A stretch of DNA of 64,000 bases, taken from Nocardioides rotundus (GTDB lineage: Bacteria; Actinomycetota; Actinomycetes; Propionibacteriales; Nocardioidaceae). The stretch spans positions 186,001 through 250,000 of the forward strand of contig NZ_CP082922.1 of NCBI RefSeq assembly GCF_019931675.1, written 5' to 3'. Of the stretch, positions 17,257 through 26,715 are shown in pieces. The notes below the pieces were generated by a model that was not told the origin of the DNA, searched no databases, and was given only the letters and a program-made list of their open reading frames with translations. Made by a program: the position numbers and the translations under genes. Within the stretch, counting starts at the first letter, position 1. Every line of letters begins with the position of its first letter.

Positions 17257-18729
17257 ATGGACATCCAGCTCCTCCTCGCGTTGGTCATCGGGATCGCCAC
17301 CATCGTGGTGCTGGTCCTGCGCACCCGGCTCGACGCGTTCGCGGCGCTCCTCATCGCTGCCCTGGTGACCGGCTCGATCGCCGGGTCCGCCCCCGTCGAC
17401 ACCATCACCTCCATCACCACCGGTTTCGGCGCGACGCTGGGCAGCATCGGCATCGTGATCGGCCTCGGCGTCGCGGTCGGCAAGATCCTCGAGGTCTCCG
17501 GCGGTGCCGACGCCCTGGCCCGGGTCTTCCTGCGGGCCTTCGGCAAGGGCCGCGAGCCGTGGGCGATGGGGTCGACCGGTGCGCTGGTCTCCATCCCGGT
17601 CTTCTGCGACTCCGGCTACGTCATCATGAACCCGCTGGCCCGCTCCATCGCCCGGGTCAAGCAGGGTGGCTACGTCACCCTCGCGCTGGCGCTCGGCTGC
17701 GGCATGACGCTCACCCACCACCTGGTGCCGCCGACGCCCGGCCCGCTCGGCGTCGCGGGGATCCTAGGTGCCGACCTCGGCGGGCTGATCGTGGTCGGTC
17801 TGGTCTTCTCCATCCTGCTGCTGCCCGTGGTGGTCACCTACGCCAAGTGGATGGGCCCGAAGCTGGAGGCGGAGATCTCCGAGGAGGTCCGCGAGGACGT
17901 CTACCACCGGGTCGGCGCCGTGGCGGGCGGCTCGGGCGGGGGAGCCGCCGTGGCCGGCGGCGGGGACACCGACGCCGACGTCGAGGACGGTACGGCGGAC
18001 GCCCGGGACGACGAGTCGGCGTACCGCCGTATGAACATCAGCGCCGGGGTGGCCGCCCTCCCGCTCCTGGTGCCGCTGTTCCTCATCGTCGCCAACACCG
18101 CGGCGACCGCCATCGACCGCAACAACCAGGGCGTGCTCGGCCCCGAGGACGACTACACGCCCTCGCGCTATGCCGAGGTGCTCGCCTTCATCGGCAACCC
18201 GGTGCTGGCGCTCCTGATCGGCCTGGTGCTCGCGGTCTACGTGCTGCTGCCGCGCTACACCCCGCGCGACAAGGTGACGCACTGGCTCTCCGAGGCGGCC
18301 GCGTCGGCCGGCCTGATCCTGCTCATCACCGGCGCCGGCGGCGCCCTGGGCCAGGTGCTCCGCGACTCCGGCGTCGGCGACGAGCTCGCCGCCGCGATCG
18401 CCTCCACCGGTCTGCCGGGCGTGCTCGTGCCGTTCCTCATCGCCACCCTGGTGCGGCTCGCGCAGGGCTCGGGCACGGTCGCGATGATCACCGCCGCCTC
18501 GGTGTCGGCGCCGCTGGTCGGCGAGCTCGGGCTGTCCGCGCTGGCCGCCGCCGTCGCCTGCTGCGCCGGGTCGATGGTGTTCAGCTACTTCAACGACTCC
18601 TACTTCTGGGTCGTCACCCGCTTCACCGGCCTCGACGGCGTGGCTGCGCTCAAGGGATGGTCCGGCATCACCACCGCGGCATGGGCGGGGTCGATCCCGC
18701 TGGTGCTGCTCGCCGGATGGCTCCTGTGA
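17257..18729 (+). CDS. GntP-family sugar-acid:proton symporter
   Basis: This 490-residue permease of the gluconate:H+ symporter (GntP) family has about 12 membrane helices. Characteristic stretches are GFGATLGSIGIVIGLGVAVG, the signature VFCDSGYVIMNPLA, and LTHHLVPPTPGPLGVAGILG. A hydrophilic, acidic loop with a glycine-rich stretch (GGSGGGAAVAGGG) near residues 226-250 is an insert for this family. The start is ATG 17257 with GAAAGGGG upstream; a longer reading from 17191 would run through the operator region. The gene lies with a DUF1537 kinase and PdxA2, so the likely cargo is D-threonate or D-erythronate rather than gluconate; this is context inference. Confidence 0.9.
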   Translation: MDIQLLLALVIGIATIVVLVLRTRLDAFAALLIAALVTGSIAGSAPVDTITSITTGFGATLGSIGIVIGLGVAVGKILEVSGGADALARVFLRAFGKGREPWAMGSTGALVSIPVFCDSGYVIMNPLARSIARVKQGGYVTLALALGCGMTLTHHLVPPTPGPLGVAGILGADLGGLIVVGLVFSILLLPVVVTYAKWMGPKLEAEISEEVREDVYHRVGAVAGGSGGGAAVAGGGDTDADVEDGTADARDDESAYRRMNISAGVAALPLLVPLFLIVANTAATAIDRNNQGVLGPEDDYTPSRYAEVLAFIGNPVLALLIGLVLAVYVLLPRYTPRDKVTHWLSEAAASAGLILLITGAGGALGQVLRDSGVGDELAAAIASTGLPGVLVPFLIATLVRLAQGSGTVAMITAASVSAPLVGELGLSALAAAVACCAGSMVFSYFNDSYFWVVTRFTGLDGVAALKGWSGITTAAWAGSIPLVLLAGWLL

Positions 18730-20042
18730 CCCACGCCGGCACCGGCCCGATCCTGGTCGTCGCCGACGACCTGACCGGCGCCAACGCCACCGCGGCCGGG
18801 CTCTCGCGAGCCCGGCTGCGTGCGGTCACCGTGACCGACCCCGACCATCCCGAGGTGGTCGCGGAGTTCGCCGGCCTCTTCGACGCCGTCGTGGTCTCGG
18901 CCAACAACCGGCACGTCGAGGCGGCGACCGCGGCGGAGCAGGTACGGCGGGTCCTGCGCAGCGGCTGGTCGGCGACCCTCGTGGCGAACCGGATCGACTC
19001 CACGCTGCGCGGCAACGTGGGTGCCACCACCGAGGCGCTGGTGGACGAGCTGGCCCGGCTCTCCGGCGAGCGGGTGGTGGCGCTGTGCGTGCCGGCCCAC
19101 CCGGACGCCCACCGGCAGACCGTCGGCGGGGTGCAGCTCCTGGCGGGCAACCGGCTGGAGGACACCGAGGTCGCGCGGGACGCCCGGCAGCCCATGACCC
19201 GCTCGGACGTGGCCGGCATCCTGGCCACGCAGACCGCACTGCCGGTCGCCGCGATCGGCATGGACCGGGTCGTCGGCTCGGCCGAGCGGCTGGTCGCCGG
19301 CCTGACCACCGCCGTGGCGGGGGGCGCCCGGATCGTGGTGGCCGACGCGCTCACCGTCGACCACGTCGAGCGGATCGCCGCGGCGGCCGCGGCCGTGCCC
19401 GACGTGCGCTGGCTGTGCGTCGACCCGGGCCCGGCCACGGTGGCCATGGCCCGAGCGCAGGGCCTGGGTCGCGAGCGTGCGGCAGCGCCGTACCTTCTCG
19501 TCTCCGGCTCTGCCACCGACCTCACCCGCCGCCAGCTGGCGCGGGTGCGCGCCGCGCGGGGCGTCGTCCCGGTCCGCCCGTTGCTCGACGAGGACGGCGG
19601 CGTCGACGTCGACGGCACCGCGCGCAGGCTGGCCGAGGCGCTGGCCGAGCGCGCGGCGGACGTGGTCATGCTGGCCTCGGTGCTGGAGGAGGGCGACCTG
19701 GTCGAGGGGCCGGCGCGCGGGAGGATCCCCGCCGGCCTGGCCCGGGCGACCCGCCGCGCGCTGGAGGAGTCCCGCGTCTCGGGGCTCTTCGCGACCGGCG
19801 GCGACGTGGCCGCCGCCTGCCTGGCCGAGCTCGGGGCCGACGGCCTCGACGTGGCCGACGAGGTCGTCCCGCTGGCCGTGGGCGGCACCCTCGTCGGCGG
19901 GCCCTGGTCGGGCCTCCCGGTCGTCACCAAGGGCGGCCTGGTCGGCGACGACGACACCACCCTGGCCTGCCTTGACTTCCTGGCGCGCGCGGCCGACGCG
20001 GCGCGACGCCACGTGCCCGCCGCGACCTCGCGGATCCGCTGA
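18726..20042 (+). CDS. dtnK: Four-carbon acid sugar kinase (DUF1537, DtnK-like)
   Basis: This 438-residue kinase is of the DUF1537 family, which phosphorylates D-threonate, L-threonate or D-erythronate at C4 with ATP. The N-terminal substrate domain begins ILVVADDLTGANATAAGL, the family hallmark. The C-terminal nucleotide domain contains FATGGDVAAACLAELG and PVVTKGGLVGDDDTTLACLDFL. GTG 18726 overlaps the permease stop by GTGA and has GGATGG 5 nt upstream; ATG 18717 is an alternative. The next gene is PdxA2, the pairing shown for D-threonate/D-erythronate catabolism (DtnK-PdxA2), which ends in dihydroxyacetone phosphate. Which epimer is used cannot be read from sequence. Confidence 0.85.
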   Translation: MTHAGTGPILVVADDLTGANATAAGLSRARLRAVTVTDPDHPEVVAEFAGLFDAVVVSANNRHVEAATAAEQVRRVLRSGWSATLVANRIDSTLRGNVGATTEALVDELARLSGERVVALCVPAHPDAHRQTVGGVQLLAGNRLEDTEVARDARQPMTRSDVAGILATQTALPVAAIGMDRVVGSAERLVAGLTTAVAGGARIVVADALTVDHVERIAAAAAAVPDVRWLCVDPGPATVAMARAQGLGRERAAAPYLLVSGSATDLTRRQLARVRAARGVVPVRPLLDEDGGVDVDGTARRLAEALAERAADVVMLASVLEEGDLVEGPARGRIPAGLARATRRALEESRVSGLFATGGDVAAACLAELGADGLDVADEVVPLAVGGTLVGGPWSGLPVVTKGGLVGDDDTTLACLDFLARAADAARRHVPAATSRIR

Positions 20043-20071
20043 CCCAACCGCTCGACTCGGAGGAGAACCCC

Positions 20072-21121
20072 ATGAACGACCGCACCGTCCCCGTCCTCGC
20101 CCTCACCGTGGGCGACCCGGTCGGCATCGGCCCGGAGATCACCGCGATGACGCTGGCGGAGTACGCCGGCACCCCGGACCACCACGGCATCGCGGTCGGC
20201 GACGCCTCCGCGGTCCGCCGCGGCGCGCAGGCCGCTGGTCTCGACGTCGAGGTGCGCACCGTCACCGACTTCGCCACCCCGCCCGCGGGCGAGGGCGTGA
20301 TCGACGTCTTCGACATCGACGTGCTCGGCGACCGCGAGCCCGCGTGGGGCGTCGTCGACGCCACCGCGGGCCGTGCCGCCGTCGCCGCCATCGAGGCCGC
20401 CACCGCCGCGGCGATGGCCGGGGAGGTCGACGGCGTGGTGACCGGCCCGATCAACAAGGAGGCGATCTGGGCCAGCGGGAGCGAGCACCTCGGGCACACC
20501 GAGATGCTGGGCGAGCTCACCGGCGTCACCGAGCAGGACACCATGTTCGTGGTCCGGTCCCGCACCAACCCCGAGCACCACCTGCGGATCTTCTTCGCCA
20601 CTCGGCACGTGTCGCTGCGCAAGGCGCTGGACCAGCTGACCAAGGAGCGCCAGCAGGACTCGATCCGCCGGGCGCTGCAGGCGCTGGAGGTCTACGGCGT
20701 CGACGAACCGACCCTCGCGGTCGCCGCGGTGAACCCGCATGGCGGGGAGAACGGCGCCTTCGGTCGCGAGGAGCTCGACGAGATCATCCCGGCCTGTGAG
20801 GAGCTGCGCGAGCAGGGCCTCAAGGTCGTCGGCCCCATCCCGGCTGACTCGGTGTTCCACCAGGGGCTCGAGGGCCGGTTCCCCGGCGTGCTCTCGCAGT
20901 ACCACGACCAGGGGCACATCGCCGCGAAGACCTACGACTTCGACGGCACCATCTCGGTGACCGTCGGCCTGCCGATCCTGCGCACGTCGGTCGACCACGG
21001 CACGGCCTTCGACATCGCCGGGCAGGGCAAGGCCGACCCGGGCACGATGCGCTCGGCCTACCTCGCGGCCGTCGACTATGCGCCCTACGTCCCCCGGATG
21101 CGGGCCGCGTACGGTTCTTGA
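20072..21121 (+). CDS. pdxA2: 4-phospho-D-threonate/erythronate 3-dehydrogenase (PdxA2)
   Basis: This 349-residue PdxA-family protein catalyses NAD- and metal-dependent oxidative decarboxylation of a 4-phosphorylated C4 acid to dihydroxyacetone phosphate and CO2. Motifs: GDPVGIGPEI near the N-terminus, GPINKEAIW, the metal-site histidine in LGHTEML, and the second metal/active region YHDQGHIAAK followed by TSVDHGTAFDIAG. True PdxA (vitamin B6) uses 4-phosphohydroxy-L-threonine. The DUF1537 kinase directly upstream points to the catabolic PdxA2 role. GGAGGAG precedes the ATG. It is separated from the kinase by 29 nt and from the DeoR gene by 1 nt. Confidence 0.87.
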   Translation: MNDRTVPVLALTVGDPVGIGPEITAMTLAEYAGTPDHHGIAVGDASAVRRGAQAAGLDVEVRTVTDFATPPAGEGVIDVFDIDVLGDREPAWGVVDATAGRAAVAAIEAATAAAMAGEVDGVVTGPINKEAIWASGSEHLGHTEMLGELTGVTEQDTMFVVRSRTNPEHHLRIFFATRHVSLRKALDQLTKERQQDSIRRALQALEVYGVDEPTLAVAAVNPHGGENGAFGREELDEIIPACEELREQGLKVVGPIPADSVFHQGLEGRFPGVLSQYHDQGHIAAKTYDFDGTISVTVGLPILRTSVDHGTAFDIAGQGKADPGTMRSAYLAAVDYAPYVPRMRAAYGS

Positions 21122-21122
21122 C

Positions 21123-21908
21123 ATGTCCTCGACGAGGGCCGGGACCCGGGCCCGGCACGCGGAGCTGCTCCGCCTCCTCCATCAGGGCGTCACGTCGGTC
21201 GAGGACCTCGCCGAGCGCCTGGACGTCTCCCCGTCCACGGTGCGCCGGGACCTCGGGAGGCTGGGCGCCGACGGCACCGTCGCCCGGACGTACGGCGGAG
21301 CCATGGTGGCGCCCTTCCACGAGCGATCGGTCGCCGACAGCGCCGACCGGGCGACCGCGGCCAAGCAGGCCATCGCCCGGGCGGCCCTGCCGCTGGTGCC
21401 GCCGGACGGGCAGGTCTTCCTGGACGCCGGGACGACCTGCGGTGCGCTGGCCCGGCTGATCGCGGGCGAGCCCGGCCTGGGCGACCTGACGGTGGTGACG
21501 CGCGGGCTGGAGACGGCGACCGTGCTGGCCGACGTCGCGCACGTCGAGGTGCACCTGCTGGGCGGCCGCCTGCGCCGGATGAGTCACGGGCTGGTCGGGC
21601 CGGTCGCCTCGCGCTCGCTGGCGCCGTACGGCTTCGACCGGGCGTTCCTCGGCGCCGACGCGGTCGACCCGGCGCGCGGGATCGGGGAGCCGACGGTGGA
21701 GGAGACGACGCTCAAGGAGCAGGTGGCCGAGGCCTCCGCCGGCTCGGTGGTGCTGGCCGACGCGTCCAAGCTGGTGCCCACGACGATGCCCGCGTGGGCG
21801 GTGCTGGCCGCGCCCTGGACGCTGGTCACCGATGTCGCGGACGCCGAGCTGGAGGCGCGCTGCTCGGTCGCGGGAGTGACTCTGCTGCCGGCCGACGCCG
21901 CGGAGTGA
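21123..21908 (+). CDS. DeoR/GlpR-family transcriptional regulator
   Basis: This 261-residue regulator has an N-terminal DeoR winged helix-turn-helix (ELLRLLHQGVTSVEDLAERLDVSPSTVRRDL) and the YGGAM linker. The C-terminal DeoRC sugar-phosphate sensor contains FLDAGTTCGALARLI and a later VLADASKLVP. DeoR proteins are usually repressors released by a phosphorylated sugar intermediate. Here a C4 acid phosphate or triose phosphate is plausible. The ATG lies 1 nt after the pdxA2 stop, so it is co-transcribed with the genes it likely controls through the inverted repeats at 17155-17204. TACGGT 7 nt upstream of the ATG could additionally give a leaderless transcript. Confidence 0.88.
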   Translation: MSSTRAGTRARHAELLRLLHQGVTSVEDLAERLDVSPSTVRRDLGRLGADGTVARTYGGAMVAPFHERSVADSADRATAAKQAIARAALPLVPPDGQVFLDAGTTCGALARLIAGEPGLGDLTVVTRGLETATVLADVAHVEVHLLGGRLRRMSHGLVGPVASRSLAPYGFDRAFLGADAVDPARGIGEPTVEETTLKEQVAEASAGSVVLADASKLVPTTMPAWAVLAAPWTLVTDVADAELEARCSVAGVTLLPADAAE

Positions 21909-21929
21909 CCCGGCCGGCCCGTCCGGACC

Positions 21930-23276
21930 TCAGAGATGCCCGTGGGGCAGCGCCTCGGCGAGCGAGGGCACCCGCTCGAGCTCGGCGGCGAGGATCCGGC
22001 GGGCGACGGGGACCGAGCCGACCAGGGGGTGCAGCGCCAGCGCCTCGACCGCCGTCTCCCGCGAGCCCTCGTGGGTGGCGCGCAGCACCAGCCGGTCCAC
22101 GGCCTTGACGCTGGTGACCATCCCCTGCTGCGCGGCGTCGAGGACCGGCGCGGGCAGCGGCCTGGCCCCGGAGCCGTCGATCTCGCAGGGCACCTCGATC
22201 ACGGCCGCGTCGTCGAGGAAGGGCAGCGTGCCGCGGTTGGGCACGTTGAGCACCAGCCGCTGCGGGGCGTCGGTCGCGACCGCGCGCATCACCGCGAGCG
22301 CGACCCGGTCGTAGCCGCCGCCGTCGAGGTCGTAGGGATCGCGCTCCTCGGTGGCGGCACGGCTGTCGGCCATGTACGTCGACTCCCGCGCCACCCGCGT
22401 CTCCTCCCACCGGGCGAACGCGTCGGCGGGGTCCAGCCCCGGAGCGGCGGCCCAGAAGTCCCGCTGCTGCTCGACCAGCAGCTCGCCCCGGGACGGCCCG
22501 CGCTCCTCGGCGGCCAGCGCGTCGGAGCGGTAGTACCAGTACCAGAGGTACTCGTTGGGCACCGCGCCGATCGTGGCCAGCCAGTCCGGCCCGAAGAGCC
22601 GGCCCTCCTCGATCCGGAGCAGCAGCTCGGGGTCGCCGAGCAGGTCCGGCAGCCGGTCCACCCCGTCGACCCGGACCTCGCGCAGCCAGCCCAGGTGGTT
22701 GAGCCCGGCGTAGGCGAACTCCGCCTCCTCCGGCGGCACCTCCAGGGCCCGCGCCACCCGGCGCATCAGGCCGACGGGAGAGTCGCAGATCCCGACCACC
22801 CGGTCGCCCAGCACCGGGCGCATCGCCTCGGTCACCAGGCCGGCCGGGTTGGTGAAGTTGATCAGGTGGGCCGTGGACGCCCGCTCCGCGACGACCTCGG
22901 CGATCCGGCGCGCGACCGGCACGGTGCGCAGGCCGTAGAGCACCCCGCCGGCGCCGGTCGTCTCCTGCCCGATCACGCCCTCGGCCCGCGGGACGAGCTC
23001 GTCGCAGGTGCGGCCGTCGAGACCGCCGACCCGGATCGCGGAGAACACGAAGTCCGCGCCGGTCACCGCCTCGGCCAGGTCGGTGGTCAGGTGCACCGAG
23101 GGGGCCGCGGAGGCGCCGTACGACAGATGGCGCAGGACCTGCTCCACCGCCGCGAGCCGGGCGGGGTCGGTGTCGTGCAGGACGAGCCGGTCCACGCCGA
23201 GCGCCGGGTCCTCGACCAGGGCGCGGAACACGAGCGGCACCCGGAAGCCACCGCCACCGAGGATCGTGAGCTGCAC
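21930..23276 (-). CDS. GH4 family glycosidase (6-phospho-beta-glucosidase-like)
   Basis: This 448-residue glycoside hydrolase family 4 enzyme works by an NAD- and Mn-dependent redox elimination. It has a Rossmann start LTILGGGGFRVPLVFRAL, DFVFSAIRVGG, the metal-binding CDSP motif (ICDSPVGLMRR), NHLGWLREV, and FTNPAGLVTEAM. The family acts on 6-phosphoglycosides or, in some members, free glycosides. It diverges from the PfkB kinase/ABC genes across 64 bp and probably acts on the same imported sugar. No phosphotransferase-system gene is near, so if the substrate is phosphorylated the adjacent kinase would have to supply it. Confidence 0.85.
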   Translation of the reverse strand: MQLTILGGGGFRVPLVFRALVEDPALGVDRLVLHDTDPARLAAVEQVLRHLSYGASAAPSVHLTTDLAEAVTGADFVFSAIRVGGLDGRTCDELVPRAEGVIGQETTGAGGVLYGLRTVPVARRIAEVVAERASTAHLINFTNPAGLVTEAMRPVLGDRVVGICDSPVGLMRRVARALEVPPEEAEFAYAGLNHLGWLREVRVDGVDRLPDLLGDPELLLRIEEGRLFGPDWLATIGAVPNEYLWYWYYRSDALAAEERGPSRGELLVEQQRDFWAAAPGLDPADAFARWEETRVARESTYMADSRAATEERDPYDLDGGGYDRVALAVMRAVATDAPQRLVLNVPNRGTLPFLDDAAVIEVPCEIDGSGARPLPAPVLDAAQQGMVTSVKAVDRLVLRATHEGSRETAVEALALHPLVGSVPVARRILAAELERVPSLAEALPHGHL

Positions 23277-23340
23277 GGCGGCCAGCCTACTTGCAGCGGG
23301 TCACGCATCCCGCGAGACTCAGGACGATGGGAACGCGACC

Positions 23341-24438
23341 ATGAGCACGGCAGGAACGGAGTCGTCCGGGACGGACGTCTTCCTCAGCGGAACCGTGTTC
23401 TTGGACATCGTGTTCACCGGGATGCTCGGGCCGCCGAGCGGCGGCCGCGAGGTCTGGACCGACGGCATGGGCTCCAGCCCCGGCGGGGTCGCCAACATGG
23501 CGGTGGCCTGCGCGCGGCTCGGGCTGAACACCTCGCTCGGCGCGGCCTTCGGCGGCGACGTGTACGGCGACTACTGCTGGAACATCCTCGAGGACGAGGG
23601 GATCGATCTCGAGCACTCCCGCCGCTTCGAGGGCTGGCACACCCCGGTGACGGTCTCCCTCGCCTTCGACGACGACCGGGCGATGGTGACCCACGGCCAC
23701 CCGGCGCCGACCGAGCTGCAGCAGATGGTCCGCACCCCGCCGAGCACCAAGATGGCCTTCTTCGACGCCGGCTGGGACCGGCCCGACTGGGTGGACCCGG
23801 TGATCAAGGACGGGGGAGTCGTCTACGCCGACGCCGGCTGGGACTCCACCGGCTCGTGGGACTGGGAGCGCCTGCGCGACCAACTGCAGGGCGTGCACGC
23901 CTTCGTGCCGAACGCCACCGAGGCGATGGCCTACACCCGCACCGACTCCGCGGGCGCGGCGCTCGAGCCGCTGCTGGACCTGGTCCCCCTCGTCGTCGTG
24001 ACCAACGGGACCGGCGGCGCGTTCGCCGCCGACGGGCGCACCGGCGAGACCGCCTGGGTGCCCGCCGTCCAGGTCACCTCGCTCGACCCGACCGGCGCGG
24101 GCGACGTCTTCCTCGCCGGCCTCATGGTCGCCTCGCTGGACGAGTGGCCCCTGCACCAGCGGCTGCGCTTCGCCAACCTGGTCGCGGCCCTGTCGGTGCG
24201 CGACTTCGGCGGCGCGCTCGCCGCGCCCGGCTGGGGCGCCGTCTCCGCGTGGTGGGAGGAGGCTCGGCAGCGCCCCCGGCACGCCCGCGACTTCGCCTTC
24301 CTCGACGACGTCATCCCCGAGGGCGTCCAGCGCGAGGTCTCCCGGGCCAGCGCCACCATCGGCTTCCGCCGCCTGCCCCCGCCGGTGCTGCTCCGCACCG
24401 ACCAGGGCCCCGACCACCCCACCGGCACCGAGGAGTGA
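23341..24438 (+). CDS. PfkB-family carbohydrate kinase
   Basis: This 365-residue ribokinase-like protein shows N-terminal substrate motifs (GTVFLDIVFTG, GGVANMAVACARLG) and the C-terminal PfkB signature DPTGAGDVFLAGLM (about residues 248-261), whose aspartate is the catalytic base. About 60 residues follow the kinase core with no recognised motif. ATG 23341 was chosen with a purine-rich site (GATGGGAACG) before it; the frame is open far upstream but without similarity. It is followed after 2 nt by the ABC binding-protein gene. It most likely phosphorylates the imported sugar or its cleavage product; the exact substrate is unknown. Confidence 0.85.
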   Translation: MSTAGTESSGTDVFLSGTVFLDIVFTGMLGPPSGGREVWTDGMGSSPGGVANMAVACARLGLNTSLGAAFGGDVYGDYCWNILEDEGIDLEHSRRFEGWHTPVTVSLAFDDDRAMVTHGHPAPTELQQMVRTPPSTKMAFFDAGWDRPDWVDPVIKDGGVVYADAGWDSTGSWDWERLRDQLQGVHAFVPNATEAMAYTRTDSAGAALEPLLDLVPLVVVTNGTGGAFAADGRTGETAWVPAVQVTSLDPTGAGDVFLAGLMVASLDEWPLHQRLRFANLVAALSVRDFGGALAAPGWGAVSAWWEEARQRPRHARDFAFLDDVIPEGVQREVSRASATIGFRRLPPPVLLRTDQGPDHPTGTEE

Positions 24439-24440
24439 CC

Positions 24441-25793
24441 ATGACCCGATTCCGCGCCCGATCCCTGGTGGTGGCCGCGGCCACCGCCGCCCTCGCGCTG
24501 ACCGCGTGCGCCCCGGGCGGCGGCTCCGACGGCGGCGACGCCCCGCAGCGTCAGGCCAGCGACGTCGAGACCGACGTCGCCTCGGCCGGCGACGTCACCC
24601 TGACGGTGTGGGACCAGGAGGTCCGCAGCGGCCAGGACAAGCCGCTGAAGGAGCTCAATGCCGAGTTCATGGAGCAATACCCCAACGTCACGATCAAGCG
24701 GGTCTCGCGCTCCTTCGACGACCTGCAGAAGCAGGTCCGGCTGGCGATCAGCTCCGGCGACGCGCCCGACGTCGTGCAGGCCAACAACGCCCGCGCCGAC
24801 ATGGGCAGCTTCGTCTCCGCCGGGCTGCTGCGCTCGCTGGACGGGTACGCCGAGGTCTACGGGTGGAACGAGCGCTTCGGCGCCGACGTGCGCGCGGTGT
24901 CGTCGTACTCCGAGGACGGCAAGACCTTCGGCGAGGGCAGCCTCTACGGCGTTCCGCTGACCGGCGAGATGGTCGGGGTCTGGTACAACAAGGCCAAGCT
25001 GGACGAGCTCGGCATCGAGCCCCCGCAGACCATGGAGGACTTCGAAGCGGCGCTCGCCACGGCCAAGGAGGCCGGCGAGGTGCCCATCCAGTTCGGCGAC
25101 CTGGACCAGTGGCCCGGCGTGCACACCTTCGGGTTCGTGCAGAACATGACCGTGCCGCGCGACGACATCGTCAAGCTCGGCTTCGGCCAGGCCGGCGCCT
25201 CGTGGACCAGCTCGGAGAACGAGACCGCCGCCCAGACGCTGGTCGACTGGGTGGACCGGGGTTACTTCACCGACGGCTTCCTGGGGCTCGGCTACGACCC
25301 GTCGTGGCAGAGCTTCGCGAAGGGCGAGGGCGTCTTCCTGGTCTCCGGCACCTGGCTGCTGGCCGACCTGCAGTCCGGCCTGGGCGACGACCTCGGCTTC
25401 ATGCTCCCGCCCACCGGCGAGTCCGGCGAGCTCGCGGTCACCGGGTCGACCGGCCTGCCGTTCGCGATCACCTCGGAGTCGGAGAACCCCGACGTGGCGG
25501 CGGCCTACCTGGACTTCATCACCTCCGAGGACGCGATGGCCAAGATCAGCGACGCGGGCGGGCTGCCGGTCTACGACCTGGAGTCGCAGCAGGTCGACGG
25601 CATCCAGGGCGAGATGTTCGACGCCTGGACGACCGCGACGGACGAGCAGGCGCTCACGCCGTACCTGGACTGGGCATCGCCGGAGTCCAGCACCCTGCTG
25701 CCCGCCGAGGTGCAGAAGCTGATGGACAAGTCCGCCTCGCCGGCCGAGTTCCTGCAGGCGCTGGAGGACGACTACGCCTCGTTCACCGGGTGA
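24441..25793 (+). CDS. ABC sugar-binding lipoprotein (family 1 extracellular solute-binding protein)
   Basis: This 450-residue lipoprotein has a signal peptide with lipobox LTAC (cysteine near residue 23) followed by a Gly/Ser-rich tether. The mature part has the family 1 (maltose/multiple-sugar) fold, with DVTLTVWDQEV, ELNAEFMEQYPNVTIKRV, GDAPDVVQANN and AYLDFITSEDAM. It captures an oligosaccharide outside the membrane for the two following permeases. GAGGAG lies 5 nt before the ATG. The ligand cannot be told from sequence. Confidence 0.9.
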   Translation: MTRFRARSLVVAAATAALALTACAPGGGSDGGDAPQRQASDVETDVASAGDVTLTVWDQEVRSGQDKPLKELNAEFMEQYPNVTIKRVSRSFDDLQKQVRLAISSGDAPDVVQANNARADMGSFVSAGLLRSLDGYAEVYGWNERFGADVRAVSSYSEDGKTFGEGSLYGVPLTGEMVGVWYNKAKLDELGIEPPQTMEDFEAALATAKEAGEVPIQFGDLDQWPGVHTFGFVQNMTVPRDDIVKLGFGQAGASWTSSENETAAQTLVDWVDRGYFTDGFLGLGYDPSWQSFAKGEGVFLVSGTWLLADLQSGLGDDLGFMLPPTGESGELAVTGSTGLPFAITSESENPDVAAAYLDFITSEDAMAKISDAGGLPVYDLESQQVDGIQGEMFDAWTTATDEQALTPYLDWASPESSTLLPAEVQKLMDKSASPAEFLQALEDDYASFTG

Positions 25794-25812
25794 GGCGCGC
25801 GAGCGTGAGCCG

Positions 25813-26715
25813 ATGAGCGCGGGCAGGGGTACGGCGACCCGCGGGGCCCCCGGGGAGCCCCGCGCGGTGGCCTACCTCTACCTCGCGCCGGCGCTCCTCG
25901 TGTGGGCGCTGTTCATGGCCTGGCCGCTGATCCGGGCGGTGTGGCTGTCGTTCTACGAGTGGGACGGCCTCTCGGTCGGCACCTGGGTCGGGCTGGACAA
26001 CTACGTCGCCGTCTTCACCGACCCCGAGCTGCGTGAGCCGTTCGGCCATGCGCTGGTGCTGCTGTTCTTCTTCAGCGTGCTGCCGATCCTGTTCGGGCTG
26101 GTGCTCGCCTCGATCACCGCCCGCGCGGACGTGCGCGGGGCGGGCTTCTTCCGCACCGTGATCTTCCTGCCGCAGGTGGTCGCGATGGTGGTCGTCGCGA
26201 TCGCCTGGCGGCAGATCTACGAGCCCTCGGGTCCCCTCAACGACGGGCTTCGCGCCCTCGGGCTCGACGGGCTGACCCACGCCTGGCTGGGGGAGCAGGC
26301 GACCGCGCTCGCGGCGGTCGGGCTGGTCGGCACCTGGGTCGGCACCGGCCTGTGCATGGTGCTCTTCCTCGCCGGGCTCTCCAAGGTCCCGCGCGAGCTC
26401 TACGAGGCAGCGGCGCTCGACGGCGCGGGGGCGCTGCGGCAGCTCTGGCACGTCGGGCTGCCCGCCCTGCGCGGCGAGATCGCGGTGGCGATCACGCTGA
26501 CCGTGGTCGCCGCGCTGCGCACCTTCGACCTGGTCTACGTGATGACCACCGGCGGGCCGGGAACGGCCACCCGGGTGCCGGCCTACGAGGTCTGGCGCTG
26601 GTCGCTCAACGAGGGCCGGGTCGGGTACGGCGTGACGATCGCCCTCGTGCTGACGGCGCTCATCCTGCTGGTCACCGTCGTGGTGAACCAGGTCGCGGAG
26701 CGGGGCGAGCGATGA
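25813..26715 (+). CDS. ABC sugar transporter permease, MalF type
   Basis: This 300-residue inner-membrane permease has six predicted helices, of the type YLYLAPALLVWALFMAWPLI at the start. The cytoplasmic EAA loop is ELYEAAALDGAGALRQLWHV, which docks to the ATPase. It belongs to the MalF/UgpA group and pairs with the next gene. The start at 25813 follows the binding-protein stop by 19 nt. The cluster has no ATPase gene; actinobacteria often use one shared MsiK-type ATPase for several such importers. Confidence 0.9.
   Translation: MSAGRGTATRGAPGEPRAVAYLYLAPALLVWALFMAWPLIRAVWLSFYEWDGLSVGTWVGLDNYVAVFTDPELREPFGHALVLLFFFSVLPILFGLVLASITARADVRGAGFFRTVIFLPQVVAMVVVAIAWRQIYEPSGPLNDGLRALGLDGLTHAWLGEQATALAAVGLVGTWVGTGLCMVLFLAGLSKVPRELYEAAALDGAGALRQLWHVGLPALRGEIAVAITLTVVAALRTFDLVYVMTTGGPGTATRVPAYEVWRWSLNEGRVGYGVTIALVLTALILLVTVVVNQVAERGER

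Noticed and set aside
20072..21121. PdxA of vitamin B6 synthesis
   Set aside because: It is directly coupled to a DUF1537 kinase, a GntP permease and DeoR; no other pyridoxine gene is present.
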